Assembly (NCBI GenBank): GCA_964030785.1
Contig: OZ034969.1
Location: 74,258,460 to 74,322,459 of the forward strand
Reading direction: 5' to 3'
Source: Siderastrea siderea
Taxonomy: Eukaryota > Cnidaria > Anthozoa > Scleractinia > Rhizangiidae
Length of the DNA: 64,000 bases
Shown here: in pieces, positions 20,901 through 33,892 of the stretch
Layout of the letters: each line of letters starts with the position of its first letter
How positions within the stretch are numbered: the stretch's first letter is position 1
The notes under the pieces: generated by a model
The model's input: the letters and a program-made list of their open reading frames with translations, nothing else
Told to the model about the DNA's origin: nothing
The model's database searches: none
Position numbers and translations under genes: made by a program

Positions 20901-22433
20901 GCGCCAGTTAACTTTTTTCTACTTTTGGGGCTAATTGAAGCCCTGAAAAAGTGCAGTACTTTTTAGTATCGGCAAATTCGATAAAAATAGTGCCAAATGG
21001 AATGTCTTTTGGTGCCGCCACGGGATCTGGGGTGCTTTTATGCTGGGGCCGTTGCACCATAACCAGCACTTTTTTGAGGGACCCACCCCACCCCACTCAA
21101 AACCGAAATTCCCACCTTATCGACAAAATCGCAGACTTTGTACACAATATAATTTTTTTTCTGATAGCCCCGAGGGATTTGCATTATTATTGGGCCAGTG
21201 CGCAGCCTTGGGCAGCCTTGCGTAGTTAACAACACCTTTTTTAGCCTCTGGGAAGGCCAAAAGTGGGGTTTTTTCCCTAAGGATTGCACATATCGCGCCT
21301 TTCTACACAATAAACTTTTTTTCCTGATAGCCCCGAGGGATTTGCATTATTATTAGGGCAGTGCGCAGCCTTGCGGAGCCTTGCGTAGATAACAACACCT
21401 TTTTTAGCCTCTGGGAAGGCCAAAAATGGGATTTTTTCCCTAAGGATCCCACATATTGCGCCTTCTTTGTGCTTTTGCAGAAAAGGAATTTTTTTCGAAT
21501 GGTCCCAGAGGGTTTGAATGCATTTGGGACCTTTGTGCATGCAGCTGTGACTGCCAGTTAGCTTTTTTAGCCTCTGGGAAGGCCTAAAATTGGGTTTTTT
21601 CTCTAAGAATCGCACTTATCGCGCCTTTCTACACAAAAAACTTTTTTTTCTGATAGCCCCGAGGGATTTGCATTATTATTGGGCCAGTGCGGAGACTTGT
21701 ACAGCCTTGCCCAGTTAACAACACCTTTTTTAGCCTCTGGGAAGGCCAAAAATGGGGTTTTTTGCCTAAGGATCGCACATCTCGCGCCTTCTTTGTGCTT
21801 TTGCACAAAAAGAATTTTTTTCGGATGGTCCCAGAGGGATTCAATGCATTTGGGACGTTTGTGCATGCAGCTGAGAGCGCCAGTTAACTTTTTTCTACTT
21901 TTGGGGCTAATTGAAGCCCTGAAAAAGTGCAGTACTTTTTAGTATCGGCAAATTCGATAAAAATAGTGCCAAATGGAATGTCTTTTGGTGCCGCCACGGG
22001 ATCTGGGGTGCTTTTATGCTGGGGCCGTTGCACCATAACCAGCACTTTTTTGAGGGACCCACCCCACCCCACTCAAAACCGAAATTCCCACCTTATCGAC
22101 AAAATCGCAGACTTTGTACACAATATAATTTTTTTTCTGATAGCCCCGAGGGATTTGCATTATTATTGGGCCAGTGCGCAGCCTTGGGCAGCCTTGCGTA
22201 GTTAACAACACCTTTTTTAGCCTCTGGGAAGGCCAAAAGTGGGGTTTTTTCCCTAAGGATTGCACATATCGCGCCTTTCTACACAATAAACTTTTTTTCC
22301 TGATAGCCCCGAGGGATTTGCATTATTATTAGGGCAGTGCGCAGCCTTGCGGAGCCTTGCGTAGATAACAACACCTTTTTTAGCCTCTGGGAAGGCCAAA
22401 AATGGGATTTTTTCCCTAAGGATCCCACATATT
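14951..22433. repeat. Satellite domain II: mixed B- and D-register multiplication
   Basis: The first B-to-B junction (TATCGTGTCTTTCTACAC) is near 14970. D-type junctions (CAGTTA.CTTTTTTAGCCTCTGGG) occur near 14920, 15715, 17020, 17985, 18800, 19780, 20590 and 21560 and are not seen further right. GATTGAATGCAT, GCCAGTTAG and GGATCTGGGG mark this subtype. It is the transition zone between the left long-period satellite and the right B-amplified satellite. Confidence 0.9.
20482..22433. repeat. Tandem segment duplication, 2 x 976 bp
   Basis: 20482-21457 and 21458-22433 are nearly identical; one visible difference is ACCTTGTTTAGCC near 20750 versus ACCTTTTTTAGCC near 21726. Breakpoints fall inside TTGCGCCTT in module B. 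This is far more similar than neighbouring units are to each other, so the duplication is recent, or an assembly artefact. Confidence 0.9.
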
Positions 22434-24670
22434 GCGCCTTTCGGCAGAATAAACTTTTTATTGTGATAGCCCCGAGGGATTTGCATTATTAATGGGCCAG
22501 TGCGCAGGCTTGCGCAGCCTTGCGTAGTTAACAACACCTTTTTTAGCCTCTGGGAAGGCCCACAATGGGGTTTTTTCAATAAGGATCGCACATATCGCGC
22601 CTTTCTACACAATAAATTTTTTTTCTGATTGCCCCGAGGGATTTGCATTATTATTGGGCCAGTGCGCAGCCTTGCGCAGCCTTGCGTAGTTAACAACACC
22701 TTTTTTAGCCTCTGGGAAGGCCAAACATGGGTTTTTTCCCTAAGGATCGCACATATCGCGCCTTCTTTGTGCTTTTGCACAAAAGGAATTTTTTTCGGAT
22801 GGTCCCAGAGGGATTGAATGCATTTGGGACCTTTGTGCATGCAGCTGAGAGCGCCAATTAGCTTTTTTCTGCTTTTTGGGGCTAATTCAAGCCCTGAAAA
22901 AGTGCAGCACTTTTTAGTATCGCCAAGTTCGATAAACACAGTTTCAAATGGAATGTTTTTTGGTGCCGCAACGGGATCTGGGGTGCTTTTGTGCTGGGGC
23001 CGTTGCACCAAAACCAGCACTTTTTTGAGGGACCCACCCCAGCCCTCTCAAAACTGAAATTCCCACCTTATCGACAAAATCGCAGACTTTCTACACAATA
23101 AACTTATTTTTCTGATAGCCCCGAGGGATTTGCATTATTATTGGGCCAGTGTGCAGATTTGCGCAGCCTTGCGTAGTTAACAACACCTTTTTTAGCCTCT
23201 GGGAAGGCCAAAAATGGGGTTTTTTTCCCTAAGGATCACACATATCGCGTCTTTCTACCCAATAAACTTTTTTTTCTGATAGCCGCGAGGGATTTGCAAT
23301 ATTATTGGGCCAGTGCGCAGCCTTGCGCAGCCTTGCGTAGTTAACAACACCTTTTTTAGCCTCTGGGAAGGCCAAAAATGGGGCTTTTTCCCTAAGGATG
23401 GCACATATCCCGCCTTCTTTGCGCTTTTTGCACAAAAGGAATTTTTTTCGGAAGGTCCCAGAGGGATTGAATGCATTTGGGACCTTTGTGCATGAAGCTG
23501 AGAGCGCCAGTTAGCTTTTTTCTGCTTTTGTGGCTAATTCAAGCCCTGAAAAAGTGCAGCACTTTTTAGTATTGTCAAATTCGATAAAAATAGTGCCAAA
23601 TGGAATGTTTTTTGGTGCCGCAACGGGATCTGGGGTGCTTTTGTGCTGGGGCCGTTGCACCAAAAACCAGCACTTTTTTGAAGGACCCACCCCACCCCTC
23701 TCAAAACTGAAATTCCCACCTTATTGACAAAATCGCAGACTTTCTACACAATAAATTTTTTTTCTGATAGCCCCGATGGATTTCCATTATTATTAGGCCA
23801 GTGCACAGCCTTGCGCAGCCTTGCGTAGTTAACAACACCTTGTTTAGCCTCTGGGAAGGCCTAAAATGGGGTTTTTTCCCTAAGGATCGCACATATCTCG
23901 CCTTCTTTGCGATTTTGCACAAAAGGAATTGTTTTCGGATGGTCCCAGGGGGATTGAATGCATTTGGGACCTTTGTGCATGCAGCTGAGAGCGCCAATTA
24001 GCTTTTTTCTGCTTTTTCAGGCTAATTCAAGCCCTGAAAAAGTGCAGTACTTTTTAGTATCGCCAAATTCGATAAAAATAGTGCCAAATGGAAAGTTTTT
24101 TGGTGCCGCAACGGGATCTGGTGTGCTTTTGTGCTGGGTCCGTTGCACCAAAACCAGCACTTTTTTGAGGGACCCACCCCACCCCTCTCAAAACTGAAAT
24201 TCCGACCTTATCGACAAAATCGCAGACTTTCTACACAATAAACTTTTTTTTCTGATAGCCCCGAGGGATTTGCATTATTATTGGGCCAGTGCACAGCCTT
24301 GCGCAGCCTTGCGTAGTTAACAACAGCTGTTTTAGCCTCTGGGAAGGCCAAAAATGGGGTTTTTTCCCTAAAGATCGCACATATCGCGCCCTTCTACACA
24401 ATAAACTTTTTTTTCTGATAGCCCCAAGGGGGTTCGCATTATTATTAGGCCAGTGCGCAGCCTTGCGCAGCCTTGCGTAGTTAACAACACCTTTTTTAGC
24501 CTCTAGGAAGGCCAAAAATGGGGTTTTTTCCTTAAGGATCGGACATACCGCACCTTCTTTGTGCTTTTGCACAAAAGGAATTTTTTCGGATGGTCCCAGA
24601 GGGATTGAATGCATTTGGGACCTTTGTGCATGCAGCTGAGAGCGCCAATTAGCTTTTTTCTGCTTTTTGG

Positions 24671-24748
24671 GGCTAATTCAAGCCCTCAAAAAGTGCAGCA
24701 CTTTTTGAGGGCTAATTCAAGCCCTCAAAAAGTGCAGCACTTTTTAGT
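24671..24748. repeat. 39-bp local duplication with a 33-bp perfect palindrome
   Basis: GGCTAATTCAAGCCCTC begins at 24671 and again at 24710, a 39-bp tandem step. The first copy is fused so that 24681-24696 and 24698-24713 are perfect 16-base inverted arms around a single A at 24697. The palindrome extends the ordinary 19-bp module A palindrome by seven bases per arm. Confidence 0.9.
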
Positions 24749-24810
24749 ATCCCCAAATTCGATAAAAATAGTGCCAAATGGACGGTTTTTTGGTGCCGCA
24801 ACAGGATCTG

Positions 24811-27800
24811 GGTTGCTTTTGTATTGGGGCCGTTGCATCAAAAACCAGCACTTTTTTGAGGGACCCACCCCACCCCTCTCAAAACTGAAATTCCCACCTT
24901 ATCGACAATATCGCAGACTTTCTACACAATAAACTTTTTTTTCTGATAGCCCCGAGGGATTCGCATTATTATTAGGCCAGTGCGCAGCCTTGCGTAGTTA
25001 ACAACACGTTTTTTAGCCTCTTGGAAGGTCAAAAAAGGGGTTTCTTCCCTAAAGATCGCACATATCGCGCCTTTCTACGCAATAAACTTTTTTTTCTGAT
25101 AACCTCGAGGGATTTGCATCATTAGTGGTCCAGGGCGCAGCCTAGCGTAGTTAACAACACCTTTTTCAGCCTCTGGGAAGGCCAAAAATGGGGTTTTTTC
25201 CCTAAGGATCGCACAAATCGCGCCTTTCTACACAATAAACTTTTTTTTCTGATAGCCCCGAGGGATTTGCATTATTATTAGGCCAGTGCGCAGCTTTGCA
25301 CAGCCTTGCGGAGCCTTGCGTAGTTAGCAACACCTTTTTTAGCCTCTGGGAAGGCCAAAAATGGGGTATTTTCCCTAAGGATTGCACATATCGCGTCTTT
25401 CTACACAATAAACTTTTTTTTCTGATAGCCCCGAGGGATTTGCATTATCATTAGGCCAGTGCGTAGCCTTGCGTTGTTGACAACACCTTTTTAAGCCTCT
25501 GGGAAGGCCATAAATGGGGTTTTTTCCCTAAGGATCGCACATATCGCGCCTTTCCACACAATAAACTTTTTCTTCTGATAGCCCCGAGGGATTTGCATTA
25601 TTATTAGGCCAGTGCGCAGCCTTGCGCAGCCTTGCTTAGTTAACAACACCTTTTTTCGCCTCTGGGAAGGCCAAAAATGGGGTTTTTTCCTTAAGGATCG
25701 CACATGTCGCGCCTTCTTTGTGCTTTTGCACAAAAGGAAATTTTTTCGGATGGTCCCAGAGGGATTGAATGCATTTGGGACCTTTGTGCATGCAGCTGAG
25801 AGCGTCAATTAGCTTTTTTCTGCTTTTGGGGGCTAATTCAAGCCCTGAAAAAGTGCAGCACTTTTTAGTATCACCAAATTCGATAAAAATAGTGCCAAAT
25901 GGAATGTTTTTTGGTGCCGCAACGGGATCTGGGGTGCTTTTGTGCTGGGGCCGTTGCACCAAAACCAGCACTTTTTTGAGGGACCCACCCCACCCCTCTC
26001 AAAACTGAAATTCCCACCTTATCGACCAAATCGCAGACTTTCTACACAATTAACTTTTTTTCTGATACCCCGAGGGATTTGCATTATTATTGGGCCAGTG
26101 CGCAGCGTTGCGCAGCCTTGCGTAGTTAACAACACCTTTTTAAGCCTCTGGGAAGGCCAAAAATGGATTTTTTTCCCTAAGGATCGCACATATCGCGCCT
26201 TTCTACACAATAAACTTTTTTTCTGATAGCCCCGAGGGATTTGCATTATTATTAGGCCAGTGCGCAGCCTTGTGCAGCCTTGCGTAGTTAACAACACCTT
26301 TTTTCGCCTCTGGGAAGGCCAGAAATGGGGTTTTTTCCCTAAGGATCGCACATATCGCGCCTTCTTTGTGGTTTTGCACAAAAGGAAATTTTTTCGGATG
26401 GTCCCAGAGGGATTGAATGCATTTGGGACCTTTGTGCATGCAGCTGAGAGCGCCAATTAGCTTTTTTCTCCTTTTGGGGGCTAATTCAAGCCCTGAAAAA
26501 GTGCAGCACTTTTTAGTATCACCAAATTCGATAAAAATAGTGCCAAATGGAATGTTTTTTTGGTGCTGCAACGGGATCTGGGGTTCTTTTGTGCTGTGGC
26601 CGTTGCACCAAAACCAGCACCTTTTTGAGGGACCCACCCCACCCCTCTCAAAACTGAAATTCCCACCTTATCGACCAAATCGCAGACTTTCTACACAATA
26701 AACTTTTTTTTCTGATAGCCCCGAGGGATTTGCATTATTATTGGGCCAGTGCGCAGCCTTGCGCAGCCTTGCGTAGTTAACAACACCTTTTTAAGCCTCT
26801 GGGAAGGCCAAAAATGGGGTTTTTTCCCTAAGGATCGCACATATCGCGCCTTTCTACACAATAAACTTTTTTTTTTCTAATAGCCCCGAGCTATTTGCAG
26901 TATTATTAGGCAAGTGCGCAGCCTTGCGCAGCCTTGCGTAGTTAACAACACCTTTTTAAGCCTCTGGGAAGGCCAAAAATGGGGTAGTTTAACTAAGGAT
27001 CGCACATATCGCGCCTTTCCACACAATAAACGTTTTTTTCTGATAGCCCCGAGGGATTTGCATTATTATTAGGCCAGTGCCCAGCCTTGCGCAGCCTTGC
27101 TTAGTTAACAACACCTTTTTAAGCCTCTGGGAAGGCCAGAAATGGGGTTTTTTCCCTAAGGATTGCACATATCGCGCCTTTCTACACAATAAACTTTTTT
27201 TTCTGATAGCCCCGAGGGATTTGCATTATTATTAGGCCAGTGCGCAGCCTTGCGCAGCCTTGCGTACATAACAACACCTTTTTTAGCCTCTGGGAAGGCC
27301 AAAAATTTGTTTTTTTCCCTAAGGATGGCACATATCGCGCTTTCTTTGTGCTTTTGTACAAAAGGAATTTTTTTCGGATGGTATCAGAGGGATTGAATGC
27401 ATTTGGGACGTTTGTGCATGCAGCTGAGAGCGCCAATTAGCTTTTTTCTGCTTTTTGGGGCTAATTCAAACCCCGAAAAAGTGCAGCACTTTTTAGTACC
27501 GCCAAATTCGATAAAAATAGTGCCAAATGGAATGTTTTTTGGTGCCGCAACGGGATCTGGGGTGCTTTTGTGCTGGGGTCGTTGCACCAAAACCAGCACT
27601 TTTTTGAGGGACCCACCCCACCCCTCTCAAAACCGAAATTCCCACCTTATCGACAAAATCGCAGACTTTCTACACAATAAACTTTTTTTTCTGATAGCCC
27701 CGAGGGATTTGCATTATTATTAGGCCAGTGCCCAGTCTTGTGCAGCCTTGCGTAGTTATCAACACCTTTTTAAGCCTCTGGGAAGGCCAAAAATGGCGTT

Positions 27801-30800
27801 TTTTCCCTAAGGATCGCACATATCGCGCCTTTCTACACAATAAACTTTTTTTTCTGATAGCCCCGAGGGATTTGCATTATTATTAGGCCAATGCGCAGCC
27901 TTGCGCAGCCTTGCGCAGCCTTGCGGAGTTAACAACACCTTTTTAAGCCTCTGGGAAGGCCAAAAATGGGGTTTTTTCCCTAAGGATCGCAAATATCGCG
28001 CCTTTCTACACAATAAACTTTTTTTTTGTGATAGCCCCGAGGGATTTGCATTATTATTGGGCCAGTGCGCAGCCTTGCGCAGCCTTGCGTAGTTAACAAC
28101 ACCTTTTTTAGCCTCTGGGAAGGCCAAAAATGGGGTTTTTTCCCTAAGGATCGCTCATAGCGCGCCTTTCTACACAATAATTTTTTTCTGATAGCCCCGA
28201 GGGATTTGCATTAATTTTAGGCCAGTGCGCAGCCTTGCATAGCCTTGCGTAGTTAACAACACCTTTTTTCGCCTCTGGGAAGGCCAAAAATGGGGTTTTT
28301 TCCCTAAGGATCGCACATATCGCGCCTTTCTACACAATAAACTTTTTTTTTCTGATAGCCCCGAGGGATTTGCATTATTATTAGGCCAGTGCGCAGTCTT
28401 GTGCAGCCTTGCGGACATAAAAACACCTTTTTTAGCCTCTGGGAAGGCCAAAAATGGGTTTTTTTCCGTAAGGATCGCACATATCGCGCCTCCTTTGTGC
28501 TTTTGTATAAAAGGAATTTTTTTCAGATGGTATGAGAGGGATTGAATGCATGTGGGACCTTTGTGCATGCAGCTGAGAGCGCCAATTAGCTTTTTTCTGC
28601 TTTTTGGGGCTAATTCAAGCCCTGAAAAAGTGCAGCACTTTTTAGTATCGCCAATTTCGTTAAAAACAGTGCCAAATGGAATGTTTTTTGGTACCGCAAT
28701 GGGATCTGGGGTGCTTTTGTGCTGGGGCCGTTGCACCAAAACCAGCACTTTTTTGAGGGACCCACCCCACCCCTCTCAAAACAGAAATTCCCACCTTACC
28801 GACAAAATCGCAGACTTTCTACACAATAAACTTTTTTTTCTGATAGCCCCGAGGGATTTGCATTATTATTAGGCCAGTGCACAGCCTTGCGTAGTTAACA
28901 ACACGTTTTTTAGCCTCTTGGAAGGTCAAAAAAGGGGTTTCTTCCCTAAGGATCGCACATATCGCGCCTTTCTACACAATAAACTTTTTTTTCTGATAGC
29001 CCCGAGGGATTTGCATTATTATTGGGCCAGTGCGCAGCATTGCGCAGCCTTGCATAGTTAACAACACCTTTCTTAGCCTCTGGGAAGGCCAAAAATTGGG
29101 GCTTTTTCCCTAAGGATCGCACATATCCCGACTTCTTTGCGCTTTTTGCACAAAAGGAATTTTTTTCGGAAGGTCCCAGAGGGATTGAATGCATTTGGGA
29201 CCCTTGTGCATGAAGCTGAGAGCGCCAATTAGCTTTTTCCTGCTTTTGGGGGCTAATTCAAGCCCTGAAAAAGTGCAGCACTTTTTAGTATTGTCAAATT
29301 CGATAAAAATAGTGCCAAATGGAATGTTTTTTGGTGCCGCAACGGGATCTGGGTTGCTTTTGTATTGGGGCCGTTGCATCAAAAACCAGCACTTTTTTGA
29401 GGGACCCACCCCACCCCTCTCAAAACTGAAATTCCCACCTTATCGACAATATCGCAGACTTTCTACACAATAAACTTTTTTTTCTGATAGCCCCGAGGGA
29501 TTCGCATTATTATTAGGCCAGTGCGCAGCCTTGCGTAGTTAACAACACGTTTTTTAGCCTCTTGGAAGGTCAAAAAAGGGGTTTCTTCCCTAAAGATCGC
29601 ACATATCGCGCCTTTCTACGCAATAAACTTTTTTTTCTGATAACCTCGAGGGATTTGCATCATTAGTGGTCCAGGGCGCAGCCTAGCGTAGTTAACAACA
29701 CCTTTTTCAGCCTCTGGGAAGGCCAAAAATGGGGTTTTTTCCCTAAGGATCGCACAAATCGCGCCTTTCTACACAATAAACTTTTTTTTCTGATAGCCCC
29801 GAGGGATTTGCATTATTATTAGGCCAGTGCGCAGCTTTGCACAGCCTTGCGGAGCCTTGCGTAGTTAGCAACACCTTTTTTAGCCTCTGGGAAGGCCAAA
29901 AATGGGGTATTTTCCCTAAGGATTGCACATATCGCGTCTTTCTACACAATAAACTTTTTTTTCTGATAGCCCCGAGGGATTTGCATTATCATTAGGCCAG
30001 TGCGTAGCCTTGCGTTGTTGACAACACCTTTTTAAGCCTCTGGGAAGGCCATAAATGGGGTTTTTTCCCTAAGGATCGCACATATCGCGCCTTTCCACAC
30101 AATAAACTTTTTCTTCTGATAGCCCCGAGGGATTTGCATTATTATTAGGCCAGTGCGCAGCCTTGCGCAGCCTTGCTTAGTTAACAACACCTTTTTTCGC
30201 CTCTGGGAAGGCCAAAAATGGGGTTTTTTCCTTAAGGATCGCACATGTCGCGCCTTCTTTGTGCTTTTGCACAAAAGGAAATTTTTTCGGATGGTCCCAG
30301 AGGGATTGAATGCATTTGGGACCTTTGTGCATGCAGCTGAGAGCGTCAATTAGCTTTTTTCTGCTTTTGGGGGCTAATTCAAGCCCTGAAAAAGTGCAGC
30401 ACTTTTTAGTATCACCAAATTCGATAAAAATAGTGCCAAATGGAATGTTTTTTGGTGCCGCAACGGGATCTGGGGTGCTTTTGTGCTGGGGCCGTTGCAC
30501 CAAAACCAGCACTTTTTTGAGGGACCCACCCCACCCCTCTCAAAACTGAAATTCCCACCTTATCGACCAAATCGCAGACTTTCTACACAATTAACTTTTT
30601 TTCTGATACCCCGAGGGATTTGCATTATTATTGGGCCAGTGCGCAGCGTTGCGCAGCCTTGCGTAGTTAACAACACCTTTTTAAGCCTCTGGGAAGGCCA
30701 AAAATGGATTTTTTTCCCTAAGGATCGCACATATCGCGCCTTTCTACACAATAAACTTTTTTTCTGATAGCCCCGAGGGATTTGCATTATTATTAGGCCA

Positions 30801-33800
30801 GTGCGCAGCCTTGTGCAGCCTTGCGTAGTTAACAACACCTTTTTTCGCCTCTGGGAAGGCCAGAAATGGGGTTTTTTCCCTAAGGATCGCACATATCGCG
30901 CCTTCTTTGTGGTTTTGCACAAAAGGAAATTTTTTCGGATGGTCCCAGAGGGATTGAATGCATTTGGGACCTTTGTGCATGCAGCTGAGAGCGCCAATTA
31001 GCTTTTTTCTCCTTTTGGGGGCTAATTCAAGCCCTGAAAAAGTGCAGCACTTTTTAGTATCACCAAATTCGATAAAAATAGTGCCAAATGGAATGTTTTT
31101 TTGGTGCTGCAACGGGATCTGGGGTTCTTTTGTGCTGTGGCCGTTGCACCAAAACCAGCACCTTTTTGAGGGACCCACCCCACCCCTCTCAAAACTGAAA
31201 TTCCCACCTTATCGACCAAATCGCAGACTTTCTACACAATAAACTTTTTTTTCTGATAGCCCCGAGGGATTTGCATTATTATTGGGCCAGTGCGCAGCCT
31301 TGCGCAGCCTTGCGTAGTTAACAACACCTTTTTAAGCCTCTGGGAAGGCCAAAAATGGGGTTTTTTCCCTAAGGATCGCACATATCGCGCCTTTCTACAC
31401 AATAAACTTTTTTTTTTCTAATAGCCCCGAGCTATTTGCAGTATTATTAGGCAAGTGCGCAGCCTTGCGCAGCCTTGCGTAGTTAACAACACCTTTTTAA
31501 GCCTCTGGGAAGGCCAAAAATGGGGTAGTTTAACTAAGGATCGCACATATCGCGCCTTTCCACACAATAAACGTTTTTTTCTGATAGCCCCGAGGGATTT
31601 GCATTATTATTAGGCCAGTGCCCAGCCTTGCGCAGCCTTGCTTAGTTAACAACACCTTTTTAAGCCTCTGGGAAGGCCAGAAATGGGGTTTTTTCCCTAA
31701 GGATTGCACATATCGCGCCTTTCTACACAATAAACTTTTTTTTCTGATAGCCCCGAGGGATTTGCATTATTATTAGGCCAGTGCGCAGCCTTGCGCAGCC
31801 TTGCGTACATAACAACACCTTTTTTAGCCTCTGGGAAGGCCAAAAATTTGTTTTTTTCCCTAAGGATGGCACATATCGCGCTTTCTTTGTGCTTTTGTAC
31901 AAAAGGAATTTTTTTCGGATGGTATCAGAGGGATTGAATGCATTTGGGACGTTTGTGCATGCAGCTGAGAGCGCCAATTAGCTTTTTTCTGCTTTTTGGG
32001 GCTAATTCAAACCCCGAAAAAGTGCAGCACTTTTTAGTACCGCCAAATTCGATAAAAATAGTGCCAAATGGAATGTTTTTTGGTGCCGCAACGGGATCTG
32101 GGGTGCTTTTGTGCTGGGGTCGTTGCACCAAAACCAGCACTTTTTTGAGGGACCCACCCCACCCCTCTCAAAACCGAAATTCCCACCTTATCGACAAAAT
32201 CGCAGACTTTCTACACAATAAACTTTTTTTTCTGATAGCCCCGAGGGATTTGCATTATTATTAGGCCAGTGCCCAGTCTTGTGCAGCCTTGCGTAGTTAT
32301 CAACACCTTTTTAAGCCTCTGGGAAGGCCAAAAATGGCGTTTTTTCCCTAAGGATCGCACATATCGCGCCTTTCTACACAATAAACTTTTTTTTCTGATA
32401 GCCCCGAGGGATTTGCATTATTATTAGGCCAATGCGCAGCCTTGCGCAGCCTTGCGCAGCCTTGCGGAGTTAACAACACCTTTTTAAGCCTCTGGGAAGG
32501 CCAAAAATGGGGTTTTTTCCCTAAGGATCGCAAATATCGCGCCTTTCTACACAATAAACTTTTTTTTTGTGATAGCCCCGAGGGATTTGCATTATTATTG
32601 GGCCAGTGCGCAGCCTTGCGCAGCCTTGCGTAGTTAACAACACCTTTTTTAGCCTCTGGGAAGGCCAAAAATGGGGTTTTTTCCCTAAGGATCGCTCATA
32701 GCGCGCCTTTCTACACAATAATTTTTTTCTGATAGCCCCGAGGGATTTGCATTAATTTTAGGCCAGTGCGCAGCCTTGCATAGCCTTGCGTAGTTAACAA
32801 CACCTTTTTTCGCCTCTGGGAAGGCCAAAAATGGGGTTTTTTCCCTAAGGATCGCACATATCGCGCCTTTCTACACAATAAACTTTTTTTTTCTGATAGC
32901 CCCGAGGGATTTGCATTATTATTAGGCCAGTGCGCAGTCTTGTGCAGCCTTGCGGACATAAAAACACCTTTTTTAGCCTCTGGGAAGGCCAAAAATGGGT
33001 TTTTTTCCGTAAGGATCGCACATATCGCGCCTCCGTTGTGCTTTTGTATAAAAGGAATTTTTTTCAGATGGTATGAGAGGGATTGAATGCATGTGGGACC
33101 TTTGTGCATGCAGCTGAGAGCGCCAATTAGCTTTTTTCTGCTTTTTGGGGCTAATTCAAGCCCTGAAAAAGTGCAGCACTTTTTAGTATCGCCAATTTCG
33201 TTAAAAACAGTGCCAAATGGAATGTTTTTTGGTACCGCAATGGGATCTGGGGTGCTTTTGTGCTGGGGCCGTTGCACCAAAACCAGCACTTTTTTGAGGG
33301 ACCCACCCCACCCCTCTCAAAACAGAAATTCCCACCTTACCGACAAAATCGCAGACTTTCTACACAATAAACTTTTTTTTCTGATAGCCCCGAGGGATTT
33401 GCATTATTATTAGGCCAGTGCACAGCCTTGCGTAGTTAACAACACGTTTTTTAGCCTCTTGGAAGGTCAAAAAAGGGGTTTCTTCCCTAAGGATCGCACA
33501 TATCGCGCCTTTCTACACAATAAACTTTTTTTTCTGATAGCCCCGAGGGATTTGCATTATTATTGGGCCAGTGCGCAGCATTGCGCAGCCTTGCATAGTT
33601 AACAACACCTTTCTTAGCCTCTGGGAAGGCCAAAAATTGGGGCTTTTTCCCTAAGGATCGCACATATCCCGACTTCTTTGCGCTTTTTGCACAAAAGGAA
33701 TTTTTTTCGGAAGGTCCCAGAGGGATTGAATGCATTTGGGACCCTTGTGCATGAAGCTGAGAGCGCCAATTAGCTTTTTCCTGCTTTTGGGGGCTAATTC

Positions 33801-33892
33801 AAGCCCTGAAAAAGTGCAGCACTTTTTAGTATTGTCAAATTCGATAAAAATAGTGCCAAATGGAATGTTTTTTGGTGCCGCAACGGGATCTG
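24811..33892. repeat. Tandem segment duplication, 2 x 4541 bp
   Basis: 24811-29351 and 29352-33892 match base for base at every landmark I compared. One difference is visible: T at 28494 versus G at 33035. The left breakpoint is where the copies diverge upstream of GGTTGCTTTTGTATTGG in module A. Near identity over 4.5 kb in a diverged satellite implies a very recent event or a duplicated contig segment. Confidence 0.92.
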
